DNA from: Bacillus sp. ISL-18
GTDB lineage: Bacteria; Bacillota; Bacilli; Bacillales; Cytobacillaceae
Length of the DNA: 64,000 nt
NCBI RefSeq assembly: GCF_018613415.1
Contig: NZ_JAGGQG010000013.1
Coordinates: forward strand, 1-64,000
Reading direction: 5' to 3'
Below the pieces are notes generated by a model. That model ran no database searches. It had not been told where the DNA came from and was given only the letters and a program-made list of their open reading frames with translations. This document shows positions 44,799-53,062 of this stretch, in pieces; the first letter of the stretch is position 1, and each line of letters opens with the position of its first letter. The translations under genes were made by a program, and so were the position numbers.

Positions 44799-44840
44799 CA
44801 ACGATTTGCTTTTCATTCAAAGGAGGAGTCCCTTATTTGG

Positions 44841-45467
44841 TTACATCTTGAATCCTCCATTTTTGGGAGGAATGCGGTCGTTCGCAAGATTCTTGTCATT
44901 GATCTTCGGCTCGATGCCAAGGATGAAATTTCGTATGTTGGAGCGGTGCAGATACAGTAAAAATAGTGAGAATACTAGAAAGATAAGCTCTAATTCTAGT
45001 TTAGGGGAGATGATAGCATAGGCTAACATGCTAAGGCCTACTGAGATGGAGCCAATAAACACATATTTTGTTAGAAAGATCATTAAGAAGAAGCATAAAT
45101 AGGCAATGGCTAGTAATGGGAGGTTAGCGATCAAAAGAGCACCAGCGGTAGTTGCAATCGCTTTGCCGCCGCGGAAGCCTGCAAAGATGGGAAAACAATG
45201 ACCAACCACTGCCAATAGGCCGAAGTATAGCGGCTCTGCATCAAGTTGAAAGTAGATTGGCAAATAGGCTGCTACAGCCCCTTTGGACAAATCGATGAAG
45301 AGCACGAACAAGGCCGATTTTTTACCGAGGACTCTCATCGTGTTTGTGGCACCGGGGTTTTTACTGCCAAGCTCGCGGATATCCACTCCGAAGAATAGCT
45401 TGCCCACAATTAGTGCAGTGGGAATGCTTCCGATTAAGTAGGAGGCTAAGAGTAACGACCAGATCAT
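44841..45467 (-). CDS. plsY: PlsY-family glycerol-3-phosphate acyltransferase
   Basis: 208 residues from ATG 45467; GAGGGA is nine bases upstream, while ATG 45476 overlaps it. About five membrane helices are visible. The PlsY cytoplasmic motifs GSKNPGATN, GFRGGKAIATTAG (normally KGGKGVAT) and a C-terminal HRSNIRN are present. The enzyme transfers acyl from acyl phosphate to glycerol-3-phosphate, the first step of phospholipid synthesis. The divergent second motif and the isolated location suggest a paralogue of the main PlsY. Confidence 0.85.
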   Translation of the reverse strand: MIWSLLLASYLIGSIPTALIVGKLFFGVDIRELGSKNPGATNTMRVLGKKSALFVLFIDLSKGAVAAYLPIYFQLDAEPLYFGLLAVVGHCFPIFAGFRGGKAIATTAGALLIANLPLLAIAYLCFFLMIFLTKYVFIGSISVGLSMLAYAIISPKLELELIFLVFSLFLLYLHRSNIRNFILGIEPKINDKNLANDRIPPKNGGFKM

Positions 45468-45570
45468 TTGCATCATTCCCTCATAAAATAGTTTCTAATA
45501 GCATTCTAACATACTTAAATGGTATTATTTTGTTAAATTATCACAATCAGGAAGTAAGGGAGCGCTCGAC

Positions 45571-46356
45571 ATGAGACAAACAGATTTTGGCCAAGTTGCT
45601 AATAGCTATGCGCGTTCGCGAGAAGATATACCTGTAGCTTTAATGGAAAGTCTTCAGCTGCGAAATATTTTCTTTGCAGGAAAAAAGATTGCTGATATTG
45701 GGGCTGGAACTGGAGCGTTAACGAGGAAGATGGCTATGCGAAATGCAGATGTGGTTGGGATAGAGCCCTCTCATGAATTGAGAGCACAGGCCTTGGCTTT
45801 AAATGTGACGAAAAATTTTCAAATTCCCTATCTCCATGGAACGGCGGAAGCAACGGGTTTAGAAGATTCCAAGTTTGATATCGTCACGGTAATGCGTGCC
45901 TGGCATTGGTTCGACAGGCTGAAGGCAATTGCGGAAATAAAGCGCATCATAAAGGAAAAAGGAACATTGATTGTGATTGATTCGGGTTTTTTAACCGGTA
46001 CAACCGTTGTAGCGCAAACCTTTGAAGTGCTGTCTAAATATTTAGAGGGCGGCTTAACCCCTGCAGGTTCAAAGGCAGATTCTAAGCTGCGGATCAATGG
46101 CTTCCCAGTGGAATGGTTCAAGGAATGGCAGGATACCGGCTTTGATTTGAGGGATTTTTATAAATTGAATTATACGGTGGAGTTTTCTAAGCAGGAGTGG
46201 CTGGACAGGATAGAATCGGTCTCGTGGATGGCGGGCTTGGAGGAGTCCGTACGGAAAAAGGCACTCTTGGAATTGTCCAGCACCATTTCCGAACAGGAGC
46301 CTTTCAAGATATTCCACGAGTGTAATGTTTGTCTTTTACGATTATCAGAAAAGTAA
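45571..46356 (+). CDS. Class I SAM-dependent methyltransferase
   Basis: 261 residues. The AdoMet motif I is IADIGAGTGALTRKM (near residue 40), motif II VVGIEPSHELRAQ, and a later FDIVTVMRAWHWFD region. It resembles small-molecule methyltransferases of the UbiE/methyltransferase-11 group. The substrate is unknown. It starts with ATG after GGGAG and is followed by its own terminator. Confidence 0.85.
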   Translation: MRQTDFGQVANSYARSREDIPVALMESLQLRNIFFAGKKIADIGAGTGALTRKMAMRNADVVGIEPSHELRAQALALNVTKNFQIPYLHGTAEATGLEDSKFDIVTVMRAWHWFDRLKAIAEIKRIIKEKGTLIVIDSGFLTGTTVVAQTFEVLSKYLEGGLTPAGSKADSKLRINGFPVEWFKEWQDTGFDLRDFYKLNYTVEFSKQEWLDRIESVSWMAGLEESVRKKALLELSSTISEQEPFKIFHECNVCLLRLSEK

Positions 46357-46361
46357 CGGTT

Positions 46362-46396
46362 AAAACGTGTAGGGATCATCCTTGCACGTTTTTTTA
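46362..46396 (+). terminator. Terminator after the methyltransferase gene
   Basis: AAAACGTG pairs with CACGTTTT; an inner AGGGATCATCCTT extends the stem, followed by seven T residues. Confidence 0.8.
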
Positions 46397-46452
46397 TGTC
46401 TTAGGAAATTATAGATTTACTACTTGTGAATAACTTTTACAGGGTTAGATAT

Positions 46453-46573
46453 GTCCAGCTCCAGCGCCTAGCCCCTCGAGGTCATAAGCCAATCCGTCTA
46501 AAAGGTTAAAGAGCAACCTTTCAGCCGGCTCGTCTTATGCTTGTCGGGGCTAACCAAGGCGCTTGCGCTTTTG
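46453..46573. repeat. 121-nt structured intergenic repeat, copy 2
   Basis: The same length and ends as the copy at 18440-18560 (GTCCAGCTCCAGCGCCTAG to GCTTTTG). Stems differ in sequence but stay paired: TAGCCCC/GGGGCTA, CATAAG/CTTATG, and the hairpin AAAGGTT/AACCTTT, all with the loop AAAGAGC unchanged. The remaining stretch 46574-46728 holds a TATAAT-like sequence near 46610 and the sigma-gene ribosome binding site. Confidence 0.88.
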
Positions 46574-46728
46574 TTCTTTGGACCTAACACTTGGAATGTC
46601 TACGTTTTATATAATTTTTAATGCTAAGATGAAAAAAATCTTAAAAATATTTAAAAATGGGTGTAGGGTTTGATCGGAGATCGTACGTCTAATGTTGTAG
46701 AAAGAAAAAAAGAAAGGGGGAGAGAACG

Positions 46729-47274
46729 ATTAGTGACACAGTCTTAATTGAAAAAGTGCTCGAGGGCAATGATCATGCCTTTCGCTTATTGGTTGAGAAG
46801 TACCGCAATGATGTGTTCCGGACTGTCTTTGCAGTTCTTCGTGATCAAAAGGAAGCAGAAGACGCTGCTCAAGAAGTGTTTATGAAAGTTTACACCTCTC
46901 TCTCCCACTATGAAAATCAAGGGTTTAAAACGTGGATAACGCGTATTGCTGTTAACCATGCAATAGATGCAAAGCGAAAACAGGCAAGGCGAAGAGAGGA
47001 TGTTGTGGATGCGCTAGACCAACAGGCGATAGGGTCGCCTAAGGATAGTGTAGAAAAGGTGGTCATCGCCGAGGACCAGCGCAGGCTGGTTCAAAAAAAG
47101 CTTAATGAAGTGCCGGAAAATTACCGGGAAGTGATTTATGGTTTTTACATAGCTGAAAAAAGCTATCAGCAAATGGCCAAAGAACAAAATGTCCAGGTTA
47201 AAACGATTGAGACCAAGTTGTATCGAGCCAGGAATTGGATGAAAAGAAATTGGAAGGAGGACGATTTTTCATGA
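46729..47274 (+). CDS. ECF-type RNA polymerase sigma factor
   Basis: 181 residues if translation starts at ATT 46729, or 172 from GTG 46756. Region 2 (FRTVFAVLRDQKEAEDAAQEVFMKVY) and region 4 (LNEVPENYREVIYGFY, then a helix-turn-helix QMAKEQNVQVKTIETKLYRAR) are complete. The strong site AAGGGGGAG (46713-46722) is spaced six bases from ATT, giving MSDTVLIEKVLEGND, the usual ECF N terminus. GTG 46756 has no site and would cut the first helix. It is followed by its anti-sigma gene with an ATGA overlap. Confidence 0.92.
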   Translation: MSDTVLIEKVLEGNDHAFRLLVEKYRNDVFRTVFAVLRDQKEAEDAAQEVFMKVYTSLSHYENQGFKTWITRIAVNHAIDAKRKQARRREDVVDALDQQAIGSPKDSVEKVVIAEDQRRLVQKKLNEVPENYREVIYGFYIAEKSYQQMAKEQNVQVKTIETKLYRARNWMKRNWKEDDFS

Positions 47275-47756
47275 AGCATTACAGTTACGAAAGATGGCAG
47301 CAATATGTGAAGGACGAACTGAGTGAACACCAGCGCGAAGAGTTAGAGGATCATCTCTATACATGTGATCAGTGTCTTGAAGTATACCTAGAAGCTGTAA
47401 CAGCCAATGAAACATCCCTGCCAGCCCTTCCAAACGACAACGAATTCACCACCCGCATAATGGAAATGGTGCCTGTCACCAATAAGAACATTAACATCGT
47501 GGAAATGGATTCATTGGTGCCTGACACCAACTACGATCGGCCGTTGTATCAGCGGGCGGGTTTTCATTATTTGCTGGCGGCGGCTGCGACGCTGCTGTTG
47601 ATGTTTTCGGGGGCGTTTCAATCGCTTGCCTCGTATGCTGGTTCTTTAGAGAAGCCGATTATGGAAGAGAAGAAGCCTTCTGTGACGGAGGGCGTTATTA
47701 ATAAAACATTTGCATGGATGGATTCACTTGAAAAAAAGGAGGCAAATAAGAAATGA
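47271..47756 (+). CDS. Anti-sigma factor with zinc-finger (ZAS-like) domain
   Basis: 161 residues from ATG 47271, which overlaps the sigma stop. An N-terminal HLYTCDQC motif (HxxxCxxC) fits the zinc anti-sigma domain that binds the ECF factor. One membrane helix lies near residues 96-114 (YLLAAAATLLLMFSGAFQSL), and the extracytoplasmic tail is short. The linker carries two copies of a palindromic DNA repeat encoding VPVT and VPDT. The protein should hold the sigma factor at the membrane until a signal arrives. Confidence 0.9.
   Translation: MKHYSYERWQQYVKDELSEHQREELEDHLYTCDQCLEVYLEAVTANETSLPALPNDNEFTTRIMEMVPVTNKNINIVEMDSLVPDTNYDRPLYQRAGFHYLLAAAATLLLMFSGAFQSLASYAGSLEKPIMEEKKPSVTEGVINKTFAWMDSLEKKEANKK
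47468..47528. repeat. Palindromic repeat pair inside the anti-sigma gene
   Basis: GGTGCCTGTCACC (47468-47480) and GGTGCCTGACACC (47516-47528) start 48 bases apart in the same codon phase. The first is identical to the terminator core at 28217-28229. This points to insertion of a mobile or amplified intergenic palindrome into a tolerant linker. Confidence 0.7.
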
Positions 47757-48844
47757 AAAGTTCAAGCAAGGCATTAACATTATCGTTATTTCCCGGCCTC
47801 GGTCATATTTATTTCGGTAATATGGTTCGCGGAGTTCTCTATTTACTCTCGGTTGTTGGCTTGGCATTCCTAACCGTCATAGCCTTAATGAATAACACCC
47901 CTGAGGTTGCCATCTTAGCTTTTATGGCGGGAATCTTTATTTATTTGATCAGCTTTATCGATATGGGTGTACAGGTCTCAAAACAAAAGAAGAACCAGCT
48001 TGCGCTTGCTGAAGGGGACACTGACCAACAGAATCCTAGCAAGGCTGTCCAAGACTCAGAGCGCTTTTATACGATTGTCCTTTCCTTTATTCCTGGGCTT
48101 GGACACTTTCAAATTGGCCTGATGAATAGAGGCTTAACGTTGCTAGGAGCGTTTTTGGGGCTGGCTGTTATGGTCATCTTTGTAACAGCCATGTCCAACC
48201 GCAGCGAGTTTATGGTTTTCTTGGCAGGTTTGCCGATTATCTGGGTATATGGATTCTTTGATGCTGTTCAGCAGGTAAATAAAAAGCAGCGCGGGGAAGA
48301 ACTTGTTGACCGAACCATCTTTGAAGACTTTGAAATGCGCCGGGAAGACGGAAAAAAGAGTAAATCGATTGCAACCTTTCTTTCAATCTTCCCAGGAGCA
48401 GGCCACCTTTATTTAGGTCTGCAGCGCCGGGGAATCCAATTAATGGCGGCATTCTTGTTCTCGATCTATATCCTAGATGTGTTAAGGCTCGGAATCTTCT
48501 TATTTTTAATTCCGATCATCTGGTTCTATAGCTTTTTTGATGCCATGCAAAAGGTTTCGAGATACGGGGGTGAAAAAGTGGAGGATGAGCCGATTATCGC
48601 TTACTTCGTTAATCATCAAAAATGGGTCGGGATTGGGCTCGTTTTATTAGGGGCTTATTATTTATTGATGAACATCCTGCTGCCGGCTTTCTCACCGCTG
48701 ATTCACCGATTAATCAATGTTGATATCATGTATTGGATTCAAGGCTATTTCCAAACAGCGCTTGTCTGTGTGCTATTAATTGGCGGTGGTCTCAAGCTTT
48801 TATCTGGAAGTAAGCAAAAAAGGGGGGCAAAGAGCCATGAGTAA
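47753..48844 (+). CDS. Multi-pass membrane protein with three internal repeats
   Basis: 363 residues with about nine or ten hydrophobic segments. A motif of the form S-x-[FI]-P-G-x-G-H-x-x-x-G-x-x-x-R-G occurs three times, near residues 11-27, 111-127 and 210-226, about 100 residues apart. The motif resembles the TM2-type membrane module. The protein thus looks like an internal triplication. The start overlaps the anti-sigma stop (ATGA), so it is part of the sigma operon. The function is unknown. Confidence 0.75.
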   Translation: MKSSSKALTLSLFPGLGHIYFGNMVRGVLYLLSVVGLAFLTVIALMNNTPEVAILAFMAGIFIYLISFIDMGVQVSKQKKNQLALAEGDTDQQNPSKAVQDSERFYTIVLSFIPGLGHFQIGLMNRGLTLLGAFLGLAVMVIFVTAMSNRSEFMVFLAGLPIIWVYGFFDAVQQVNKKQRGEELVDRTIFEDFEMRREDGKKSKSIATFLSIFPGAGHLYLGLQRRGIQLMAAFLFSIYILDVLRLGIFLFLIPIIWFYSFFDAMQKVSRYGGEKVEDEPIIAYFVNHQKWVGIGLVLLGAYYLLMNILLPAFSPLIHRLINVDIMYWIQGYFQTALVCVLLIGGGLKLLSGSKQKRGAKSHE

Positions 48845-48932
48845 GTGGGGAAATAGGATGGCAGGGGTCGTGCTGATTGGAGCCGGTATCGGGTTCCTTT
48901 TTAGAAAAAGAAAGGGGGAAAATAAGGAATGA
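48837..48932 (+). CDS. 31-residue single-helix membrane protein
   Basis: ATG 48837 to TGA 48932 encodes 31 residues: a basic N terminus, one hydrophobic stretch (about residues 9-22), and a basic RKRKGENKE end. AGGGGGGCAAAGAGCC precedes it. It overlaps the gene before by eight bases and the gene after by ATGA. The coupling on both sides makes it a credible gene despite its size. No known family was recognised. Confidence 0.65.
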   Translation: MSKWGNRMAGVVLIGAGIGFLFRKRKGENKE

Positions 48933-49846
48933 GGACTTGGCGTGTTGGGACGTTTTCGATGGGGGCCTCGCTTATTTTCCTAGGCCTCTTTCTTTTCTTT
49001 TCAAAGTTTCTTAGCCTTGATTTAGCTGAGGTGCTGATGGCTTGGTGGCCGGTATTGCTAGTTGTGTTGGGTGCTGAAATTTTGGTCTATCTATTTTTAT
49101 CAAGACAAGAACAACCGATATTAAAATATGACTTTCTAAGTATTTTCCTTGTTGGGTTAATCGGTACAGCAGGCATTGTCTTTGCCGTCCTCAGCTCAGC
49201 CGGAGTGATGGGCAAAGTGGAAGAAGTCATGGCTAGAGAAGTACGATCCTATGATCTCCCGGCTTTTTCCTATCAAACCGATGAAAGCATTAAACGTGTA
49301 GTCATCCAATCCGTTGGATATGATATGACGGTTGAGGCAACCGATAGCAAAGAAGTCTCGATGTTTGGCACATACAGGATCGAATCGGCGAAAAAAACTG
49401 CACTGTTAAAAAATGCAAAGGATATTGTGACCGCTAATCAAAAGGGGGACACGCTTTACCTGAATTTTAAAATGCTGCCGGACAAGATGGGCCTGTTTGA
49501 TTCACAGGGAATCGTAGCGGAAACCGTCCTAGTTCCAAGCCATGTAAAGTTAGAAGTGGTGGGAAGTAATGAGTCACTCAGCTTAAAACCGCGTACCCTA
49601 GCCAATGACTGGGATATTGAAAGTTCGTCAGCAGTGGCAGTTGATGTAATGAAAAATAGCAATATGACAGTTAAGGCTGTTGGAGTAGATCAACTAAACG
49701 GGAAAGATTGGAAGATCACGGAGGAACCTAAGGGCGAAGAGCTCGGTTCGCCAGGACCCAAAAATGCAGAATATCAATCTGGTGATGGTAAATACCTTAT
49801 CCATATTAGCAATGCGTATGAGGTTAAACTAAATACAAATCAATAA
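48929..49846 (+). CDS. Membrane protein with LiaI/LiaF-like N terminus
   Basis: 305 residues. Three hydrophobic segments (about residues 10-30, 35-57 and 70-93) precede an extracytoplasmic domain of about 210 residues. That domain has the beta-rich look of LiaF/adhesin-like proteins (DUF2154/DUF4097 type). The WWPVLLVVLGAEIL segment is characteristic. LiaF-type proteins sense envelope stress, so with the sigma/anti-sigma pair a cell-surface stress role is inferred. It ends the five-gene operon. Confidence 0.72.
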   Translation: MRTWRVGTFSMGASLIFLGLFLFFSKFLSLDLAEVLMAWWPVLLVVLGAEILVYLFLSRQEQPILKYDFLSIFLVGLIGTAGIVFAVLSSAGVMGKVEEVMAREVRSYDLPAFSYQTDESIKRVVIQSVGYDMTVEATDSKEVSMFGTYRIESAKKTALLKNAKDIVTANQKGDTLYLNFKMLPDKMGLFDSQGIVAETVLVPSHVKLEVVGSNESLSLKPRTLANDWDIESSSAVAVDVMKNSNMTVKAVGVDQLNGKDWKITEEPKGEELGSPGPKNAEYQSGDGKYLIHISNAYEVKLNTNQ

Positions 49847-49863
49847 TCTGTTTACCAATATAT

Positions 49864-49892
49864 TTGTAAGCTTGAATAATAATTGGTAGAAT
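49864..49892 (+). promoter_or_regulatory. Predicted promoter of dagK
   Basis: TTGTAA (49864-49869), a 17-base spacer and TAGAAT (49887-49892) lie 49 bases before the dagK start. The spacer contains part of an ACCAAT...ATTGGT inverted repeat. Confidence 0.6.
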
Positions 49893-49940
49893 ATAGAACT
49901 GACAAAGCCAATTGTTATTTAAAAAATAGGATGATGATGA

Positions 49941-50882
49941 ATGAAAAGAGCAAGACTGATATACAATCCTACTTCAGGACGGGAAATTCTGAAGCGAAAT
50001 TTACCCGAAATCCTTGAAAAACTAGAAATCGCCGGATATGAGGCATCCTGCCATGCGACAACTGGTGCGGGAGATGCAACCAAGGCTGCACGGCTTGCGG
50101 TGGAACGCCAGTACGATATTGTCATTGCCGCAGGCGGCGATGGAACCATACATGAAATAGTCAACGGACTCGCTGAACAGGAATATCGTCCGAAATTAGG
50201 GATTATTCCAGCAGGTACAACCAATGATTTTGCCCGAGCCCTCCAAATCCCAAGAGATATCGGATCGGCAGTGGATATCATCACTAGAGGGGAACTCATT
50301 CCTGTAGATATCGGCCGGATAAATGATCGTTATTTTATCAATATTGCTGGCGGCGGCCGGATTACCGAGCTTACCTATGAGGTGCCTAGCAAATTAAAAA
50401 CGATGCTCGGCCAGCTCGCCTACTATTTAAAAGGAATGGAAATGCTCCCGTCGATTAAAGCATCCGACTTAAGGATTGAATATGATGGGAAGCTGTTTGA
50501 GGGGGAAGCGATGATGTTCCTTGTCGGGCTGACCAACTCAATCGGTGGATTTGAAAAACTGGCACCGGATTCCTCGATTAACGATGGGTTATTCTCTTTA
50601 TTAATTTTGAAAAAGGTAAATCTGGCTGAGTTTATTCGGATATCGACCCTAGCGGTTCGCGGTGAACACGTAAATGATCCGAATGTCATCTATACACAGG
50701 CCAATCGCATTAAGGTTTACTCCAATGAAAAGGTACAATTAAATTTAGATGGTGAATTTGGCGGTCTGCTTCCGGCAGAGTTTGAAAATCTTTACCGCCA
50801 TTTAGAGGTGTTTGTACCACTTGATGATATCCGTCCCAATGACCGTCCAACAGATTGGGTTACAGGTCAAAGATACAGCTGA
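49941..50882 (+). CDS. dagK: Diacylglycerol kinase DagK (DgkB/YerQ)
   Basis: Recycles diacylglycerol, left over from lipoteichoic acid synthesis, into phosphatidic acid. 313 residues with an N-terminal YNPTSGRE nucleotide region and the catalytic AAGGDGTIHEIVNGL (near residue 67). PAGTTNDFARAL follows, with a C-terminal beta-sandwich bearing NLDGEFGG. In B. subtilis it lies between gatB and the rRNA methyltransferase gene; here two extra blocks separate it from gatB. Confidence 0.95.
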   Translation: MKRARLIYNPTSGREILKRNLPEILEKLEIAGYEASCHATTGAGDATKAARLAVERQYDIVIAAGGDGTIHEIVNGLAEQEYRPKLGIIPAGTTNDFARALQIPRDIGSAVDIITRGELIPVDIGRINDRYFINIAGGGRITELTYEVPSKLKTMLGQLAYYLKGMEMLPSIKASDLRIEYDGKLFEGEAMMFLVGLTNSIGGFEKLAPDSSINDGLFSLLILKKVNLAEFIRISTLAVRGEHVNDPNVIYTQANRIKVYSNEKVQLNLDGEFGGLLPAEFENLYRHLEVFVPLDDIRPNDRPTDWVTGQRYS

Positions 50883-50883
50883 G

Positions 50884-50919
50884 AAAAAGTCCGTTCCACT
50901 ATGGAGCGGACTTTTTTTC
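50884..50919 (+). terminator. Terminator after dagK
   Basis: AAAAAGTCCGTTCCA pairs with TGGAGCGGACTTTTTTT around CTA with one G-T pair. Confidence 0.9.
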
Positions 50920-50978
50920 ACATTTCTGTATATAATGAGTGAAAGACGATCATCAAAATTGTTAGGGGGAATCAGGAA

Positions 50979-51524
50979 ATGAAGGCCTTAATTAATATTG
51001 ATTATACATACGACTTTGTTGCGGATGCCGGGGCGTTAACCTGCGGAATGCCAGGGCAGCGGATTGAAGGCAAAATGGTCGAGCTGACCAAGGGATTTAT
51101 CCAAAATGGCGATTATGTAGTTTTTGCGATTGATGTCCATTACAAGGGAAACCAATACCACCCGGAAACGAAATTATTCCCGCCGCATAACGTAAGAGGT
51201 ACGGCTGGCCGCGATTTGTTTGGGGCTCTTCAGGATGTTTATAAAGAAAATAAACTGCGTGAAAATGTGTATTATATGGATAAAACCCGTTACTCTGCAT
51301 TTGCAGGAACAGACCTTGAAATTAAACTGCGTGAACGGGACATTACCGAATTGCATCTAGTTGGCGTTTGTACAGACATCTGTGTGCTCCACACGACAGT
51401 GGATGCCTATAACAGAGGGTTTAAAATCGTTGTCTATAAGGATGCTGTTGCATCCTATAATCAAGCCGGGCATGACTGGGCGCTGGGTCACTTTGAACAA
51501 ACCCTTGGCGCTATGGTGAAATAA
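50979..51524 (+). CDS. pncA: Nicotinamidase PncA
   Basis: Hydrolyses nicotinamide to nicotinate. 181 residues of the cysteine-hydrolase fold. The triad is Asp8 (NIDYTYDF), a Lys near residue 104 (DKTRYSAF), and the nucleophile Cys in VGVCTDICVLHT. FAIDVHYKG and HNVRGTAG hold metal-binding residues. The start follows AGGGGGAA. It is next to pncB, giving the salvage pair. Confidence 0.93.
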   Translation: MKALINIDYTYDFVADAGALTCGMPGQRIEGKMVELTKGFIQNGDYVVFAIDVHYKGNQYHPETKLFPPHNVRGTAGRDLFGALQDVYKENKLRENVYYMDKTRYSAFAGTDLEIKLRERDITELHLVGVCTDICVLHTTVDAYNRGFKIVVYKDAVASYNQAGHDWALGHFEQTLGAMVK

Positions 51525-51588
51525 GGTTTTAAATGTTATGATGAGTTATAATCGTAAAAAGCTGTAATAGTATTCCGGAGGTTTTATG

Positions 51589-53058
51589 ATGAAACACATT
51601 TATCATGATGATAGTTTAGCTCTGCATACTGACCTATACCAGATAAATATGGCAGAGACGTATTGGAGAGACGGCATACATAATAAACGGGCTGTATTTG
51701 AGCTGTTTTTCCGCAAGCTGCCGTTTGGAAATGGCTATGCTGTTTTCGCGGGCTTGGAAAAGGTCATTCAATTTATCCAAGGGTTTCATTTTAGTGAGGA
51801 AGACCTTGAATATTTGAAGGATGAAGTAGGGTACAAGGATGATTTCCTCGATTATTTGAAAAATATGCGGTTTACCGGATCCATCCGTGCCATGCAAGAA
51901 GGTGAGCTTGTCTTTGGAAATGAACCTATTTTACGTGTGGACGCACCCTTAGGCGAGGCACAAATTATTGAAACAGCTTTACTTAATATTGTGAACTACC
52001 AAACATTAATTGCAACGAAAGCTTCTCGAATTAAGCAGGTTGTCGGTGATGCGGTTGCGATGGAATTTGGGACGAGACGAGCACAAGAAATGGATGCGGC
52101 CATTTGGGGAACACGAGCGGCCTATTTAGCAGGATTTGACTCAACCAGTAATGTCCGGGCAGGAAAGCTCTTTGGCGTGCCAGTATCGGGAACACATGCC
52201 CATGCGATGGTGCAGGCTTATAAGGATGAATATACAGCTTTCCATAAATATGCGGAAACACATAAGGATTGTGTCTTTTTAGTTGATACATATGATACCC
52301 TCCGCCTCGGGGTGCCAAATGCCATTAAGGTTGCAAAAGAACTGGGAGATACGATTAATTTCATCGGAATCCGTCTTGACAGCGGTGACCTTGCATATCT
52401 ATCCAAAGAGGCTCGGAAAATGCTGGATGAAGCCGGTTTTCCTGATGCTAAGATTGTGGCATCAAGTGACCTTGATGAATATACGATCATCAGTTTGAAA
52501 GGCCAAGGGGCAAGGATTGACAGCTGGGGAATTGGGACGAAATTGATTACCGCCTATGACCAAGCGGCACTAGGTGCGGTTTATAAAATTGTCGCCATTG
52601 ATGATGAACAGGGGGAATTAGTTGATACCATTAAAATTTCCTCCAATCCGGTTAAGGTAACGACTCCGGGGATGAAAAAAATTTACCGGATTATCAATAA
52701 TACCAATAATCATGCTGAAGGGGATTATATTGCGATGGAAGAGGAAGTCCTGCCGGAAAAACGGCTCCGCATGTTCCATCCTACCCATACATTCATCAAT
52801 AAAGTGGTAACCAACTTTACGGCAAAGGAACTCCATGTTGATATATTTACGAACGGAGAGCTAGTCTATGAAGTTCCTTGTTTGGAAGAATCTCGTACCT
52901 ACTTACAGCAAAACCTTAATGCCCTCTGGGATGAGTATAAACGGACAATGAATCCGGAAGAATATCCAGTTGACTTAAGTCAAAAATGCTGGGATAACAA
53001 GATGAGAAATATTGAAGAAGTAAAAGAAAAAGTGGCTGAAATGCAAGCAGAAGAGTAA
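51589..53058 (+). CDS. pncB: Nicotinate phosphoribosyltransferase PncB
   Basis: Makes nicotinate mononucleotide from nicotinate and PRPP, the next step of NAD salvage. 489 residues from ATG 51589; CGGAGG is seven bases upstream, while ATG 51586 is only four away. The phosphorylated-His region SGTHAHAMVQ is near residue 204. N-terminal LALHTDLYQINMAETY and FIGIRLDSGDLAYL are typical. Confidence 0.95.
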   Translation: MKHIYHDDSLALHTDLYQINMAETYWRDGIHNKRAVFELFFRKLPFGNGYAVFAGLEKVIQFIQGFHFSEEDLEYLKDEVGYKDDFLDYLKNMRFTGSIRAMQEGELVFGNEPILRVDAPLGEAQIIETALLNIVNYQTLIATKASRIKQVVGDAVAMEFGTRRAQEMDAAIWGTRAAYLAGFDSTSNVRAGKLFGVPVSGTHAHAMVQAYKDEYTAFHKYAETHKDCVFLVDTYDTLRLGVPNAIKVAKELGDTINFIGIRLDSGDLAYLSKEARKMLDEAGFPDAKIVASSDLDEYTIISLKGQGARIDSWGIGTKLITAYDQAALGAVYKIVAIDDEQGELVDTIKISSNPVKVTTPGMKKIYRIINNTNNHAEGDYIAMEEEVLPEKRLRMFHPTHTFINKVVTNFTAKELHVDIFTNGELVYEVPCLEESRTYLQQNLNALWDEYKRTMNPEEYPVDLSQKCWDNKMRNIEEVKEKVAEMQAEE

Positions 53059-53062
53059 ATTT

